The notes below the pieces were generated by a model. It worked only from the letters and a program-made list of their open reading frames with translations, had not been told where the DNA came from and did not search any database. From positions 490,277-554,276 of the forward strand of contig NZ_JAJUBB010000001.1 in assembly GCF_028683135.1 (NCBI RefSeq): 64,000 nt of DNA, given 5' to 3'. Below, one piece after another: positions 27,201-34,056 of the stretch. How positions within the stretch are numbered: position 1 is the first letter of the stretch; each line of letters opens with the position of its first letter. This DNA is from Enterovibrio qingdaonensis. Lineage in GTDB: Bacteria > Pseudomonadota > Gammaproteobacteria > Enterobacterales > Vibrionaceae. Both the position numbers and the translations under genes were made by a program.

Positions 27201-28593
27201 CAAGCTTGTCGCGGTCAACATTGATCTCAAAAAAACCAATGCTGACGGTACCAGTGCATCTGTCGATAGACAAATTCGTTATACCCACAGTGACGCTTTA
27301 GGTTCCAATGACCTTGTGACTGACATGTGGGGGAATATTGTCGCACGATATAGCTATGATACATGGGGCAAAAAACGGAGTTTTGTGTGGGAGACTTCCC
27401 CGACACATATCGCCCAAAACCCGCTCTTAAACCGAGGCTATACCGGCCACGAAGAAATCGACGAGGTCGGGCTTATCCACATGAATGGACGCCTCTATGA
27501 TGCCACGCTTGCACGTTTTGTCAGTGCGGATGTGTATATTCAGGCTTCAAGCAACAGCCAGTCTTTCAACCGCTACAGTTATGTGCTTAATAACCCGCTC
27601 AAATACACTGACCCTTCAGGGCATTTCTTTAAAGCAATCAAGAAAGCCTTCAAAAAGGTCGTCAATTCCGTCAAGCGTGTTATCAAAGGCATCGGTAAAG
27701 CCATTAAAAAGATTGGCAAAGCTTATGTGAAGCTTGTCAAAAAAGTCGCCAAATTTGTGAAGGAAAACGCCTTTGAAATTGTCGTGATGGCCATATCCGT
27801 TGTTCAGCCCTGGGTAGGGCTCGCGATTCGTGCTGCCCGAGCGGCTGCGACAGGCGGTATTCGAGGGCTGGTTACAACACTTGCGACCTCTGCCCTCTTC
27901 TTTGGCGTCGGGGAAGCATTCCAAGTAGGTGGCTTTGGTACCGCGAGATGGGCCATGAAAACGGTAGCGCATGGCGTAGCGGGGGGAATGTCATCTGTTA
28001 TGCGTGGTGGGAAATTTGGTGATGGCTTTATGTCTGCCGCCGTCACTCAAGCATTTTCACCTTATATAGATGGCATAGATAGAGGAACGCAGTTCAGTGG
28101 TGCGCGGATAACGATCGCAGCCGTTATTGGTGGCACAACGGCAGAACTGACGGGAGGTAAATTTTCAGATGGCGCAGCAATGGGGGCACTAGCACGCATG
28201 TTTAATGACGAACAAAAGCATGCCATAAACGAAGAAAAATATTCGAACAATTCTCAAATGACAAAATACAAAGGTACTTGGCAACACCGCGACAATGCCG
28301 CACTAGTCGCTGCAGGTTTAAACCCGAATACCGCAACGGGATGCTCTGCACTTCAAGTAGTTTCCTGTGCGTTGATTGGAACCATAGGAGGTGCTGGTGG
28401 GACAGAAGTAACCGAGGCACTGGATACTTTCTATGAAGCGGGAGGAAAACTTGCAGAGTTAAAAGACATCAATGTACCTAAACAACTAGATTGGGGGGCA
28501 AAATTTCTTACTTTTGGTCCGAGGTTTGACGTAAACCAACGTTACTGTCGAGCGACCTGTAATCAGCAAAGCTTTCAGCGACAGATGGACTAA
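21256..28593 (+). CDS. secreted SpvB/YD-repeat (Rhs-like) giant protein with variable C-terminal domain
   Basis: The product has about 2445 residues. ATG 21256 has GGAG upstream and starts a Sec signal (MRRILPFLLAVFVNSAGA); GTG 21250 is less likely. It then has: an SpvB-type N-terminus (GELTVQSGTVNYDIPISLPS); seven Ca-loop-like repeats each with paired cysteines (about 312-660); YD repeats; an inserted helical segment (about 1514-1755); and an Rhs core with GRLYDATLARFVSADVY and DPSGHF near residue 2120. The remaining 325 residues are unlike the core: a Lys-rich helical stretch, a hydrophobic segment, glycine-rich repeats and a cysteine-containing end (RYCRATCNQQ). In the family this end is often a toxin. 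No VgrG or T6SS gene is nearby, so export probably starts with Sec. Confidence 0.85.
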   Translation: MRRILPFLLAVFVNSAGATEVGSLPGELTVQSGTVNYDIPISLPSGRGGNTPTLSLTYNSQDSARGVIGSGFSLSGLSSISRCGSTPNIDDGNARSVQFDHRDNFCLEGERLVLFSGQNGQDGAVYRPYIDNYSKVELRGSASSESSSFKVFTKGGDILTYGQRWHNQSWLLTEVNDRTGQNPITYNYSSSGQIESIQYDIFNVIFHYSNARQALNTRSQRIHNVTRNDKLLLWRIDVHANNRLKNYYKLTRKDLSNAYDTTAKVQQITSIEYCDASNECLPKTSFEWLNEKPEKVAFKKNIPHWGKLNGNQGTDWFLDLTGNKKLDYCRLTSTQVIQCQFDVAKSNSKTVNFSLPAPIRSDLWWSWIDMDGDGRTDLCQQAMQNYFYCTEFYDDGHKSDTDFWTAHATKGHQWIWSTDFNGDARPDICYRTTGDRLACQTSYDGNTFQGKHHISGIQWGPDTHTWWTDIDGNGYDDLCTSTNQNTNGTLSCTRFNDAEIIVKNQKITIDEWGKNGERWWIDVNADGADDFCRVFSDRKMKCSFGSIGNIQTLNVDVVLDPDPLIQMPMIYPPPVIPDPSYFWLDNDRDGLLEFCRTIGRNRTTLRCTNIGNKNYDFSLGEVGKHAGRRWFLDINEDGITEYCRHTGTDSGTGSFFSCNDMTLAKHSPSLLSSVTNGLGYTSRVEYAPHKEVGHTNWPTPTSYPYVKQDPNNLVVSKSFNDDGVGGENITEFYYGPSRYHLLGFGSSGYSWIKQREYNQASDIVRGREVTYLTDGLLSGYIAGAKEFYIDGTQSGSQKWNFSDAVLLNRSDKEYGMRDIGRYKTITQVDIEGTSSILNGQEGYLDTFTFEDETYYKVNNVTLYIPLANGQMTPLIIPSSQYFRLAETEHTKTSSASLYTEFHFTAKLVPLSQEEVERVVPNLEPTNQRVSIEEINGGNSFVLSSDAKYGHSRNVLFAIKETEKSYNLSGQLLTTVETLQDESKIDEFGNVGEIEVRTTGVNPVTRLTETFSEKTASIYQNDAARWILGRLTESSVTHTNPNGQSETRSSRFEYNEDTGFLAKQISEPQHALSTTQTYVRNNEGQVTKSTLSAWSGTGVSNRASTTFRRHTLSWLTVATTNAKDQRTSKSVDRYYSNKTIVKDVNGLDSKTLVDSFNRVVETLIKSEDGYNSVLTAFHPISSSQCPHSVEFAIYCHVTDTEGSGKKIVYFDTLEREVASATLSLNNRWVMSNTRYNTSGQVAKVSRPYFSGDAVLYAHTQYDALGRIKTVSEPGPAGKPPTWRSFEYGSYAYTEIDALNRKTTTYSNAKGQEIRVVQPTGSIISKSYSPTGKLILAVGADGKTIRNQYDVMGNKTHMNDPDLGQWHYSYNGFGELVSQTDAKGQKTRFSYDVLGRMLTRTEETISGSGAEKSSSAETTKWFYDSYGDRSWKGAVLRVEKPNLIKNLYYTSLGQLAKEEAITEQHTFSRSLTYNQYGMVVTDKRPNDFSLNYEYDSATGVNTGVWGDKAQFQLQFSESEYQAVIKPLIDEALAKARDYVDKATALTQETALLKARADEYYALKDQIEHVSGDTPEIESAVSGKPLSVFIGPNGEKYLKVPHTFVLTANNMATPLMLPPPFHLKLTGNELSKVSIDEWASVESQLTASEATVFYGDFDESGLAGITEITVGRDHPFYDKVITDSFERLSNLAAEIQRLEYLQDHLHQEANSYLQAAKQLISLTEQTQFVAARYKELGDDSVNELENLANLDASTSEEGKVYYWKLNSLDASGRIRSELYGNGLVNLYDYNAGTGQLQNISTQNGQESLRILHYVYDRMDNVLQRTDYINSIEDIYGYDALDRVTSNILLGLGGKHVANPLFNQRNTISYNKAGNITNKSDVGDYHYADTRHAHAVTQAGNRSYTYDANGNMLTGDNRIFTWNGVNKPIKVSKGSEWVSFLYDENNQRHYKANSKGDQTWYVGKMYERTQKANGDTVHKQFIKAGGKLVAVNIDLKKTNADGTSASVDRQIRYTHSDALGSNDLVTDMWGNIVARYSYDTWGKKRSFVWETSPTHIAQNPLLNRGYTGHEEIDEVGLIHMNGRLYDATLARFVSADVYIQASSNSQSFNRYSYVLNNPLKYTDPSGHFFKAIKKAFKKVVNSVKRVIKGIGKAIKKIGKAYVKLVKKVAKFVKENAFEIVVMAISVVQPWVGLAIRAARAAATGGIRGLVTTLATSALFFGVGEAFQVGGFGTARWAMKTVAHGVAGGMSSVMRGGKFGDGFMSAAVTQAFSPYIDGIDRGTQFSGARITIAAVIGGTTAELTGGKFSDGAAMGALARMFNDEQKHAINEEKYSNNSQMTKYKGTWQHRDNAALVAAGLNPNTATGCSALQVVSCALIGTIGGAGGTEVTEALDTFYEAGGKLAELKDINVPKQLDWGAKFLTFGPRFDVNQRYCRATCNQQSFQRQMD

Positions 28594-28607
28594 CTGAGTA
28601 GCGGCAC

Positions 28608-28964
28608 ATGCGTAAAACGTATACGGCATCATTTATACTGTTCTCTATTTACTTCTTGCTTTTGCTTTACTTGCAAGTGAGGTCCTATGGAGTGACGTAT
28701 GATTTGGTGCCGTCTATCGCGATTTATGGAATGACTGCAATTTACTTTCAATACTCAATAACAAAGGAAAAACCCAGTGTGGTATTTCTGATTTTCTTCT
28801 GCGCTGTCTACTATCGGTATGTTTTAGGCAGCAACATTGAGATGATTTTGCAATCGCCTATGACAATAGCGTTTTATGCCATTGTCACACTTCCCTTCCC
28901 CATTATCGCGATTGCTATAACCATAAAGGGGCACCGAATCACGTTCAAGCGACAAGGTGATTGA
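28608..28964 (+). CDS. four-helix membrane protein, possible immunity partner
   Basis: The 118-residue protein is almost entirely hydrophobic helices: ASFILFSIYFLLLLYLQV, DLVPSIAIYGMTAIYFQY, VVFLIFFCAVYYRYVLG and MTIAFYAIVTLPFPIIAIAI. It starts 15 bp after the stop of the YD-repeat gene and is followed by a strong terminator. Placement directly behind a polymorphic C-terminal domain is typical of immunity genes; a membrane immunity protein would suit a membrane-acting or periplasm-acting toxin. The function is inferred from position only. Confidence 0.55.
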   Translation: MRKTYTASFILFSIYFLLLLYLQVRSYGVTYDLVPSIAIYGMTAIYFQYSITKEKPSVVFLIFFCAVYYRYVLGSNIEMILQSPMTIAFYAIVTLPFPIIAIAITIKGHRITFKRQGD

Positions 28965-28972
28965 GCATCGAC

Positions 28973-29005
28973 AAAAAAGGCTCGACCATGAGGTCGAGCC
29001 TTTTT
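28973..29005. terminator. bidirectional rho-independent terminator
   Basis: AAAAAAGGCTCGACC, loop ATGA, GGTCGAGCCTTTTT. It ends the YD-repeat unit on the plus strand and the eda transcript on the minus strand. Confidence 0.92.
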
Positions 29006-29063
29006 CGAAACAGCGTCATTCTTATTGCGTTGAGAACAGCGTGTTTAAGGGGGAAGCTGAGTC

Positions 29064-29678
29064 TTAGTCGTTCAGAGCACGAACCAGCGCAGCAATACCT
29101 TCCCAATCACCCTTGTCCATCATGTCGGTTGGAACCATCCAAGTACCGCCACAAGCAAGAACAGATTTGATTGACAGGTAATCTTCCACGTTCGACAGGC
29201 TGATACCGCCCGTCGGCATGAAGTTAACTGGGTAAACAGCGGTCAGTGCTTTCAGCATGTTCACGCCGCCTGAAGGCTCAGCAGGGAAGAATTTCAGGGT
29301 ACGCAGACCCATTTCCATTGCTTGCTCAACCAGGCTTGGGTTGTTCACGCCAGGTACGATTTGCACGTTACGCTGTTGGCAGTATTTCACGGTAGTTGGG
29401 TTGAAACCCGGGCTAACGATGAAATCCACACCTGCATCGATTGCAATGTCTACTTGCTCAGTGGTCAGCACAGTACCCGCACCGATCAGCATCTCTGGGT
29501 ATGCGTCACGCATGATGCGGATAGACTCTGCAGCCGCTTCAGTACGGAAAGTCACTTCAGCACATGGCAGACCGTTTTCCATCAGTACCTTCGCCAGAGG
29601 CAGCGCGTGCGCTACGTCGTTGATTGCGATTACCGGTACGATACGGATTTCTTTTAGACGTTGTTCGATGGTTTTCAT
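29064..29678 (-). CDS. eda: KDPG aldolase (2-keto-3-deoxy-6-phosphogluconate aldolase)
   Basis: The 204-residue protein has the class I aldolase signature: base Glu41 in CAEVTFRT and Schiff-base Lys129 in TLKFFPAEPSGG, plus GAGTVLT and MPTGGIS. It splits KDPG to pyruvate and glyceraldehyde-3-phosphate in the cytoplasm, the last step of the Entner-Doudoroff pathway. It lies 9 bp behind the gluconate permease gene and is divergent from gntK-edd, all under the GntR operators at 31116-31143. Confidence 0.95.
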   Translation of the reverse strand: MKTIEQRLKEIRIVPVIAINDVAHALPLAKVLMENGLPCAEVTFRTEAAAESIRIMRDAYPEMLIGAGTVLTTEQVDIAIDAGVDFIVSPGFNPTTVKYCQQRNVQIVPGVNNPSLVEQAMEMGLRTLKFFPAEPSGGVNMLKALTAVYPVNFMPTGGISLSNVEDYLSIKSVLACGGTWMVPTDMMDKGDWEGIAALVRALND

Positions 29679-29687
29679 AAATTACCC

Positions 29688-31064
29688 TTAAAGAATGAAG
29701 CTCAATGCTGCAACGATGATGAATGCGATACCGCCCAGAAGCGTTTCCATTACCGTCCAAGTCTTCAGTGTGGTTTTCTCATCCATATCTAGCAGACGAG
29801 ATACCAGCCAGAAGCCAGAATCGTTGAAGTGTGACAATACGGTAGCACCACCCGCGATAGAAATCACGATGAAGCACAGATCCAGCTCGCTCAGGCCAGT
29901 GGTTGCAGCAACAACAGGCGCAATCAGAGCCGCTGTCGTGGTCAGAGCTACGGTTGCAGAACCCTGTGCAACACGCAGACAGGTTGAGATAACGAATGCT
30001 GCAACAACAACAGGCATACCTGTGTCAGTCAACACACCCGCCAGCGCATCACCGATACCGCTCGCACGAAGAACACCACCGAACATGCCGCCCGCACCTG
30101 TTACCAGGATTACGCCACAGATTGGAGCCAGTGAATCACCACACAGTTTCTCTAGTTTCGCCATACCGTAGTCTTTTGCGAAAATCGCCAGACACGCAAG
30201 CAAGGTGATCAGAAGAGCTACCGGCGTTTTACCCAGCATACGCAGGAATTCTACAAGCGGGGTTTTACCGTCAATCACACCTGCAACAGCCAAGGTATTC
30301 AAAACAGTGTCCAGACAGATCAGCAGTACAGGCAGAACCAGAATGGTCATTACTGTGCCAAACTTAGGCAGTTTCTTCTCATCAACGACGTTGTCGCTGT
30401 TGAAGAATGCTTTTGACAGTGGAATGTTGAACTTCTCACCTGCGTACAGACCGAACAGGTAAGCTCCCAAGTACCAAGTAGGGATAGCAACCAGAATACC
30501 AACAACAAGCAGCAGACCAATGTTTGCGCCAAGGAATTCAGCCGCAGCAACAGGACCTGGGTGTGGCGGTACAAAACCGTGCATTACGGCAAATGCACCC
30601 GCTGAAGGCAATGCGTATTTGATTGGAGAGCCACCAAAACGAGCAGCAACGCTCAAGATGATTGGCATCATTACAACCAGACCCGCATCGAAGAAAATTG
30701 GGAAGCCGAATAGCAGCGATGCAACACCCAGTGCAAAAGGTGCACGTTCTTTACCAAAACGACCAATCAGTGTATCTGCCAATACTTTCGCACCGCCAGT
30801 CACTTCAAGGATCTTACCAATCATTGCACCCAAACCAACCAGAAGTGCAACAGAGGCTAACGTGCCGCCGAAGCCACTCATCATGGTAGGAACAACTTGT
30901 TCAGATGTTACGCCAGTAGCGATTGCCGTTACCAAACTTACGATAGTAAGTGCAGCAAAAGCATGGATTTTTAGTTTAATAATCAATACTAGCAGTGCAG
31001 CGATTGAAAGTGCTGCAATAGTCAGTAGGAATGTAGGGTCAGAGGCTTGGGCTAGCTGATCCAT
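29688..31064 (-). CDS. gluconate:H+ symporter, GntP family
   Basis: The 458-residue inner-membrane protein has about 12 helices. Motifs include LVGLGAMIGKILEVTGGAKVLA, FGFPIFFDAGLVVMMPI, HGFVPPHPGPVAAAEFLGAN and SHFNDSGFWLVSRLLDMDE, all characteristic of GntP/GntT gluconate permeases. It takes up gluconate for the kinase and dehydratase encoded divergently. Which paralogue name (gntT, gntU or gntP) applies cannot be decided from sequence alone. Confidence 0.92.
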   Translation of the reverse strand: MDQLAQASDPTFLLTIAALSIAALLVLIIKLKIHAFAALTIVSLVTAIATGVTSEQVVPTMMSGFGGTLASVALLVGLGAMIGKILEVTGGAKVLADTLIGRFGKERAPFALGVASLLFGFPIFFDAGLVVMMPIILSVAARFGGSPIKYALPSAGAFAVMHGFVPPHPGPVAAAEFLGANIGLLLVVGILVAIPTWYLGAYLFGLYAGEKFNIPLSKAFFNSDNVVDEKKLPKFGTVMTILVLPVLLICLDTVLNTLAVAGVIDGKTPLVEFLRMLGKTPVALLITLLACLAIFAKDYGMAKLEKLCGDSLAPICGVILVTGAGGMFGGVLRASGIGDALAGVLTDTGMPVVVAAFVISTCLRVAQGSATVALTTTAALIAPVVAATTGLSELDLCFIVISIAGGATVLSHFNDSGFWLVSRLLDMDEKTTLKTWTVMETLLGGIAFIIVAALSFIL

Positions 31065-31115
31065 GAGTTCACCTTATCTAAATTGTAGTTTGTGTGGTAG
31101 TTCACATTTATCTAA

Positions 31116-31143
31116 GTTACCGGTAACATGTTACCGATAACAT
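31116..31143. promoter_or_regulatory. twin GntR operators in the divergent gluconate promoter
   Basis: GTTACCGGTAAC (31116-31127) and ATGTTACCGATAACAT (31128-31143) are two adjacent palindromes matching the GntR consensus ATGTTACCGGTAACAT. They lie between gntP-eda and gntK-edd and should be released by gluconate. Confidence 0.88.
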
Positions 31144-31217
31144 GAATAAGATAAACCCATATTTTCAAGTGATGTCAAAAAATGGGATCACGCGCAAGTT
31201 TGGTGAATGAGGAAATT

Positions 31218-31739
31218 ATGGCAGGTAGTAGTGTCATCGTGATGGGCGTATGCGCATCAGGCAAAAGCACAATTGGTGAGAACATTGCAAAGCAGATGAA
31301 CCGTAAGTTCATCGACGGCGATGACCTTCACCCACGCGCAAACATCCAGAAGATGGCGTCTGGTCAACCTCTGAACGATGACGACCGCATGCCGTGGTTG
31401 GAGCGTATCCGTGATGCAGCTTATAGCCTAGAAAACAAAAGCGAGCATGGCGTGATCGTATGTTCTGCGCTTAAAAAGAAATACCGCGACCAAATCCGTG
31501 AAGGTAACGAGAACGTGACCTTCCTGTTCCTAGACGGCAGCAAGGAATTGATCCTCGAGCGCATGCGTGCTCGCTCGGGTCACTTTATGAAAGAAAACAT
31601 GGTTAACAGCCAGTTTGAAACACTGGAACACCCAGCCGGCGAACCCAACACCCTCGTAGTTAGCATCGAAGGCACAATCGACGACGTCATCGCGCGTTCG
31701 GTTATTGCCCTGAAAGAAAAAGAAGAGAACGCACAATGA
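31218..31739 (+). CDS. gntK: gluconokinase
   Basis: The 173-residue cytoplasmic kinase has P-loop MGVCASGKST followed by FIDGDDLHPRANIQKMASG and LNDDDRMPWL, the GntK signature. It makes 6-phosphogluconate from gluconate and ATP. ATG 31218 is chosen because AGGAAATT lies just upstream; a farther upstream ATG at 31182 adds 12 residues without a ribosome site. The stop overlaps the edd start (ATGA). Confidence 0.95.
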   Translation: MAGSSVIVMGVCASGKSTIGENIAKQMNRKFIDGDDLHPRANIQKMASGQPLNDDDRMPWLERIRDAAYSLENKSEHGVIVCSALKKKYRDQIREGNENVTFLFLDGSKELILERMRARSGHFMKENMVNSQFETLEHPAGEPNTLVVSIEGTIDDVIARSVIALKEKEENAQ

Positions 31740-33532
31740 CACACCAAATCGTCATCGATGTAACCCAGCGTCTCATCGAACGCAGCAAAGAAGCCCGCGA
31801 CGCATTTTTTGCGCGCACCAAAGCACAAGCCGACATTGGCAAAGCAAGCAAGAGCCTGACGTGTGGCAACTTGGCGCACGCTGTTGCCGCTTCTTGCGCA
31901 TCTGAAAAGAAACGTATTCTGGACTTCACGCACGCGAACGTTGCACTGATCAGTGCCTACAACGACATGCTAAGTGCGCATCAACCATACAAAACATACC
32001 CAGACCAAATTAAAAATACGCTCGCTGAGTACGGCCACACTTCACAGGTGGCAGGTTGCGTACCTGCAATGTGTGACGGTGTAACGCAAGGTCAGGCGGG
32101 TATGGACATGTCGCTGTTCTCTCGCGACTTGATTGCGCAATCTACAGCACTATCACTTAGCCACAATGTATTTGATGCAACCCTACTTCTGGGTATTTGT
32201 GACAAAATTGCACCAGGCCAATTGATGGGTGCACTCGCATATGCTCACTTGCCAACTGCATTTGTACCAGCAGGTCTGATGCCAACGGGTATCAGTAACG
32301 AAGAGAAAGTCGACGTTCGCCAAAAGTACGCGGCGGGTGAAGTCGGTAAAGATGCACTTCTAGATATGGAATGCCGCGCTTACCACGCACCAGGCACCTG
32401 TACCTTCTACGGCACTGCAAACACCAACCAGTTGGTATTCGAAGCCATGGGTCTGATGCTGCCTGGTTCAGCATTCATCCACCCGAACACTGACCTACGT
32501 ACTGCGCTGACTGACTATGTATCAGTAAAAATCGCCTCAATGACTGCAGGCACGGAAAATTTCCGTCCACTGTCTGACGTTGTGACCGAAAAGAGCCTGA
32601 TCAATGGCGTTATCGCCCTTCTGGCTTCCGGCGGCAGTACTAACCACACCATCCACATGCTGGCTGTGGCGCGTGCAGCAGGCATTCTGCTGACGTGGCA
32701 GGACATCAGTGACTTGTCTGAAGTCGTTCCACTGCTGGCACGCGTTTACCCTAACGGCCCTGCTGACATGAACGCCTTCCAAGAAGCGGGCGGTGTCCCT
32801 GCCCTTCTAAAACGTCTGGATGAAGCAAACCTACTTCACCGTGACGTGAAGCCTGTAATCGGTGATTTTGAAGGTCAAATGACCCTGCCCGCGTTGAAAG
32901 ACGGCAAGGTTGAGTGGACGGCTATCGAAGGTAGTCTGGATGCAGAGGTTATTGCTGCATCTGGTGAAGTATTCCAAAGCACGGGCGGCACTCGCGTCCT
33001 CACCGGTAACTTGGGTACAGCGGTTGTTAAAGTTTCAGCCGTAAAAGAAGATCAGCGCATCATTGAAGCACCTGCGGTTGTGTTCACTTGTCAGCATGCG
33101 GTTGAAGCAGCATACAAACGTGGCGAACTGAACAAAGACTGCATCGTGGTGGTAACCCACAACGGTCCTGCCGCTAACGGTATGCCAGAGCTACACAAAC
33201 TCATGCCTATTCTGGGTAATATTCAGAAAGCAGGTTTCAAAGTAGCACTGGTGACTGACGGTCGTCTGTCAGGTGCATCGGGCAAGATCCCATCTGCAAT
33301 CCACTTGTCTCCGGAAGCACTGCGTGGCGGCGCAATTGGTCTGGTTCGTGATGGTGATATGGTGAGCCTGAACTGTCAGACTGGCGAACTGAACAACTTG
33401 GCTGACATGTCTGATCGCCAAGCGATTGAGCTGGACACTGAGTCTTTGCAAGATACTTGGGGCCGCAATATGTTCCGAGTCATGCGCCAATCGGTAACAA
33501 GCGCAGAAGAAGGCGCAAGCTTCATCGTTTAA
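31736..33532 (+). CDS. edd: 6-phosphogluconate dehydratase
   Basis: The 598-residue enzyme belongs to the IlvD/Edd iron-sulphur dehydratase family. Visible motifs include ALISAYNDMLSAHQPY, AGCVPAMCDGVTQGQAGM, GTCTFYGTANTNQ, GGSTNHTIHMLAVA and TDGRLSGASGKIPSAIHLSPEA. It converts 6-phosphogluconate to KDPG, the first dedicated Entner-Doudoroff step. It overlaps gntK by 4 bp and is followed by a terminator. Confidence 0.96.
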   Translation: MTHQIVIDVTQRLIERSKEARDAFFARTKAQADIGKASKSLTCGNLAHAVAASCASEKKRILDFTHANVALISAYNDMLSAHQPYKTYPDQIKNTLAEYGHTSQVAGCVPAMCDGVTQGQAGMDMSLFSRDLIAQSTALSLSHNVFDATLLLGICDKIAPGQLMGALAYAHLPTAFVPAGLMPTGISNEEKVDVRQKYAAGEVGKDALLDMECRAYHAPGTCTFYGTANTNQLVFEAMGLMLPGSAFIHPNTDLRTALTDYVSVKIASMTAGTENFRPLSDVVTEKSLINGVIALLASGGSTNHTIHMLAVARAAGILLTWQDISDLSEVVPLLARVYPNGPADMNAFQEAGGVPALLKRLDEANLLHRDVKPVIGDFEGQMTLPALKDGKVEWTAIEGSLDAEVIAASGEVFQSTGGTRVLTGNLGTAVVKVSAVKEDQRIIEAPAVVFTCQHAVEAAYKRGELNKDCIVVVTHNGPAANGMPELHKLMPILGNIQKAGFKVALVTDGRLSGASGKIPSAIHLSPEALRGGAIGLVRDGDMVSLNCQTGELNNLADMSDRQAIELDTESLQDTWGRNMFRVMRQSVTSAEEGASFIV

Positions 33533-33551
33533 TCGCGACAAGCTTAGATAG

Positions 33552-33581
33552 AAAAAGGGCGGATTGATATCCGCCCTTTTT
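33552..33581. terminator. bidirectional rho-independent terminator
   Basis: AAAAAGGGCGGAT, loop TGAT, ATCCGCCCTTTTT, between the convergent edd and DUF3015 genes. Confidence 0.92.
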
Positions 33582-33604
33582 ATTTTCGACTCGCCGTATA
33601 ACGC

Positions 33605-34051
33605 TTACAGACTTGCGATTACTGCGTTGTAGAACACTTCAGGTGTTGCATCATTTGCTATCACTTTATCTGCCATATCTGCGCGAACAGAAGCGATCAC
33701 TTGTGGCTGTGCCACCTCTTCAACTTCCAGAATTTCTAGCATTGCAGTCAAGTGTGCACCAGAGCCTTGAGACGTCTCTTCCAACACCTTGTCGAAATTA
33801 TCTTGGATAAACTGAGCAGCTTTAACTTCACTACCCTTACAGGTATCTTCTGAAGAGATTTTTGAAGACACAGCCGTCGTACCCAAATCCCAAATGACGT
33901 TTGAGATTGCAGCCGCTGTGCCGTTGTCTTCAAAAATCATTGCGCCGATACCGCATTGTGTCCAAGGGTTAAAATCATTGCTCTGTGCTGCCATCGCCTG
34001 ACCTGTGAAAAGCGTACCTGCTGTAACAGCAACTAAAGTCCATTTTTTCAT
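33605..34051 (-). CDS. DUF3015 periplasmic protein
   Basis: The product has about 148 residues with a signal peptide (MKKWTLVAVTAGTLFTGQAM). The mature start NDFNPWTQCGIGAMIF with the following SSEDTC is the DUF3015 pattern, with two cysteines. ATG 34051 is chosen over 34063, which would overlap the upstream gene and delay the signal. It starts 5 bp after the DUF4105 gene; the two are commonly adjacent in Vibrionaceae. Function unknown. Confidence 0.85.
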   Translation of the reverse strand: MKKWTLVAVTAGTLFTGQAMAAQSNDFNPWTQCGIGAMIFEDNGTAAAISNVIWDLGTTAVSSKISSEDTCKGSEVKAAQFIQDNFDKVLEETSQGSGAHLTAMLEILEVEEVAQPQVIASVRADMADKVIANDATPEVFYNAVIASL

Positions 34052-34056
34052 TGTAA

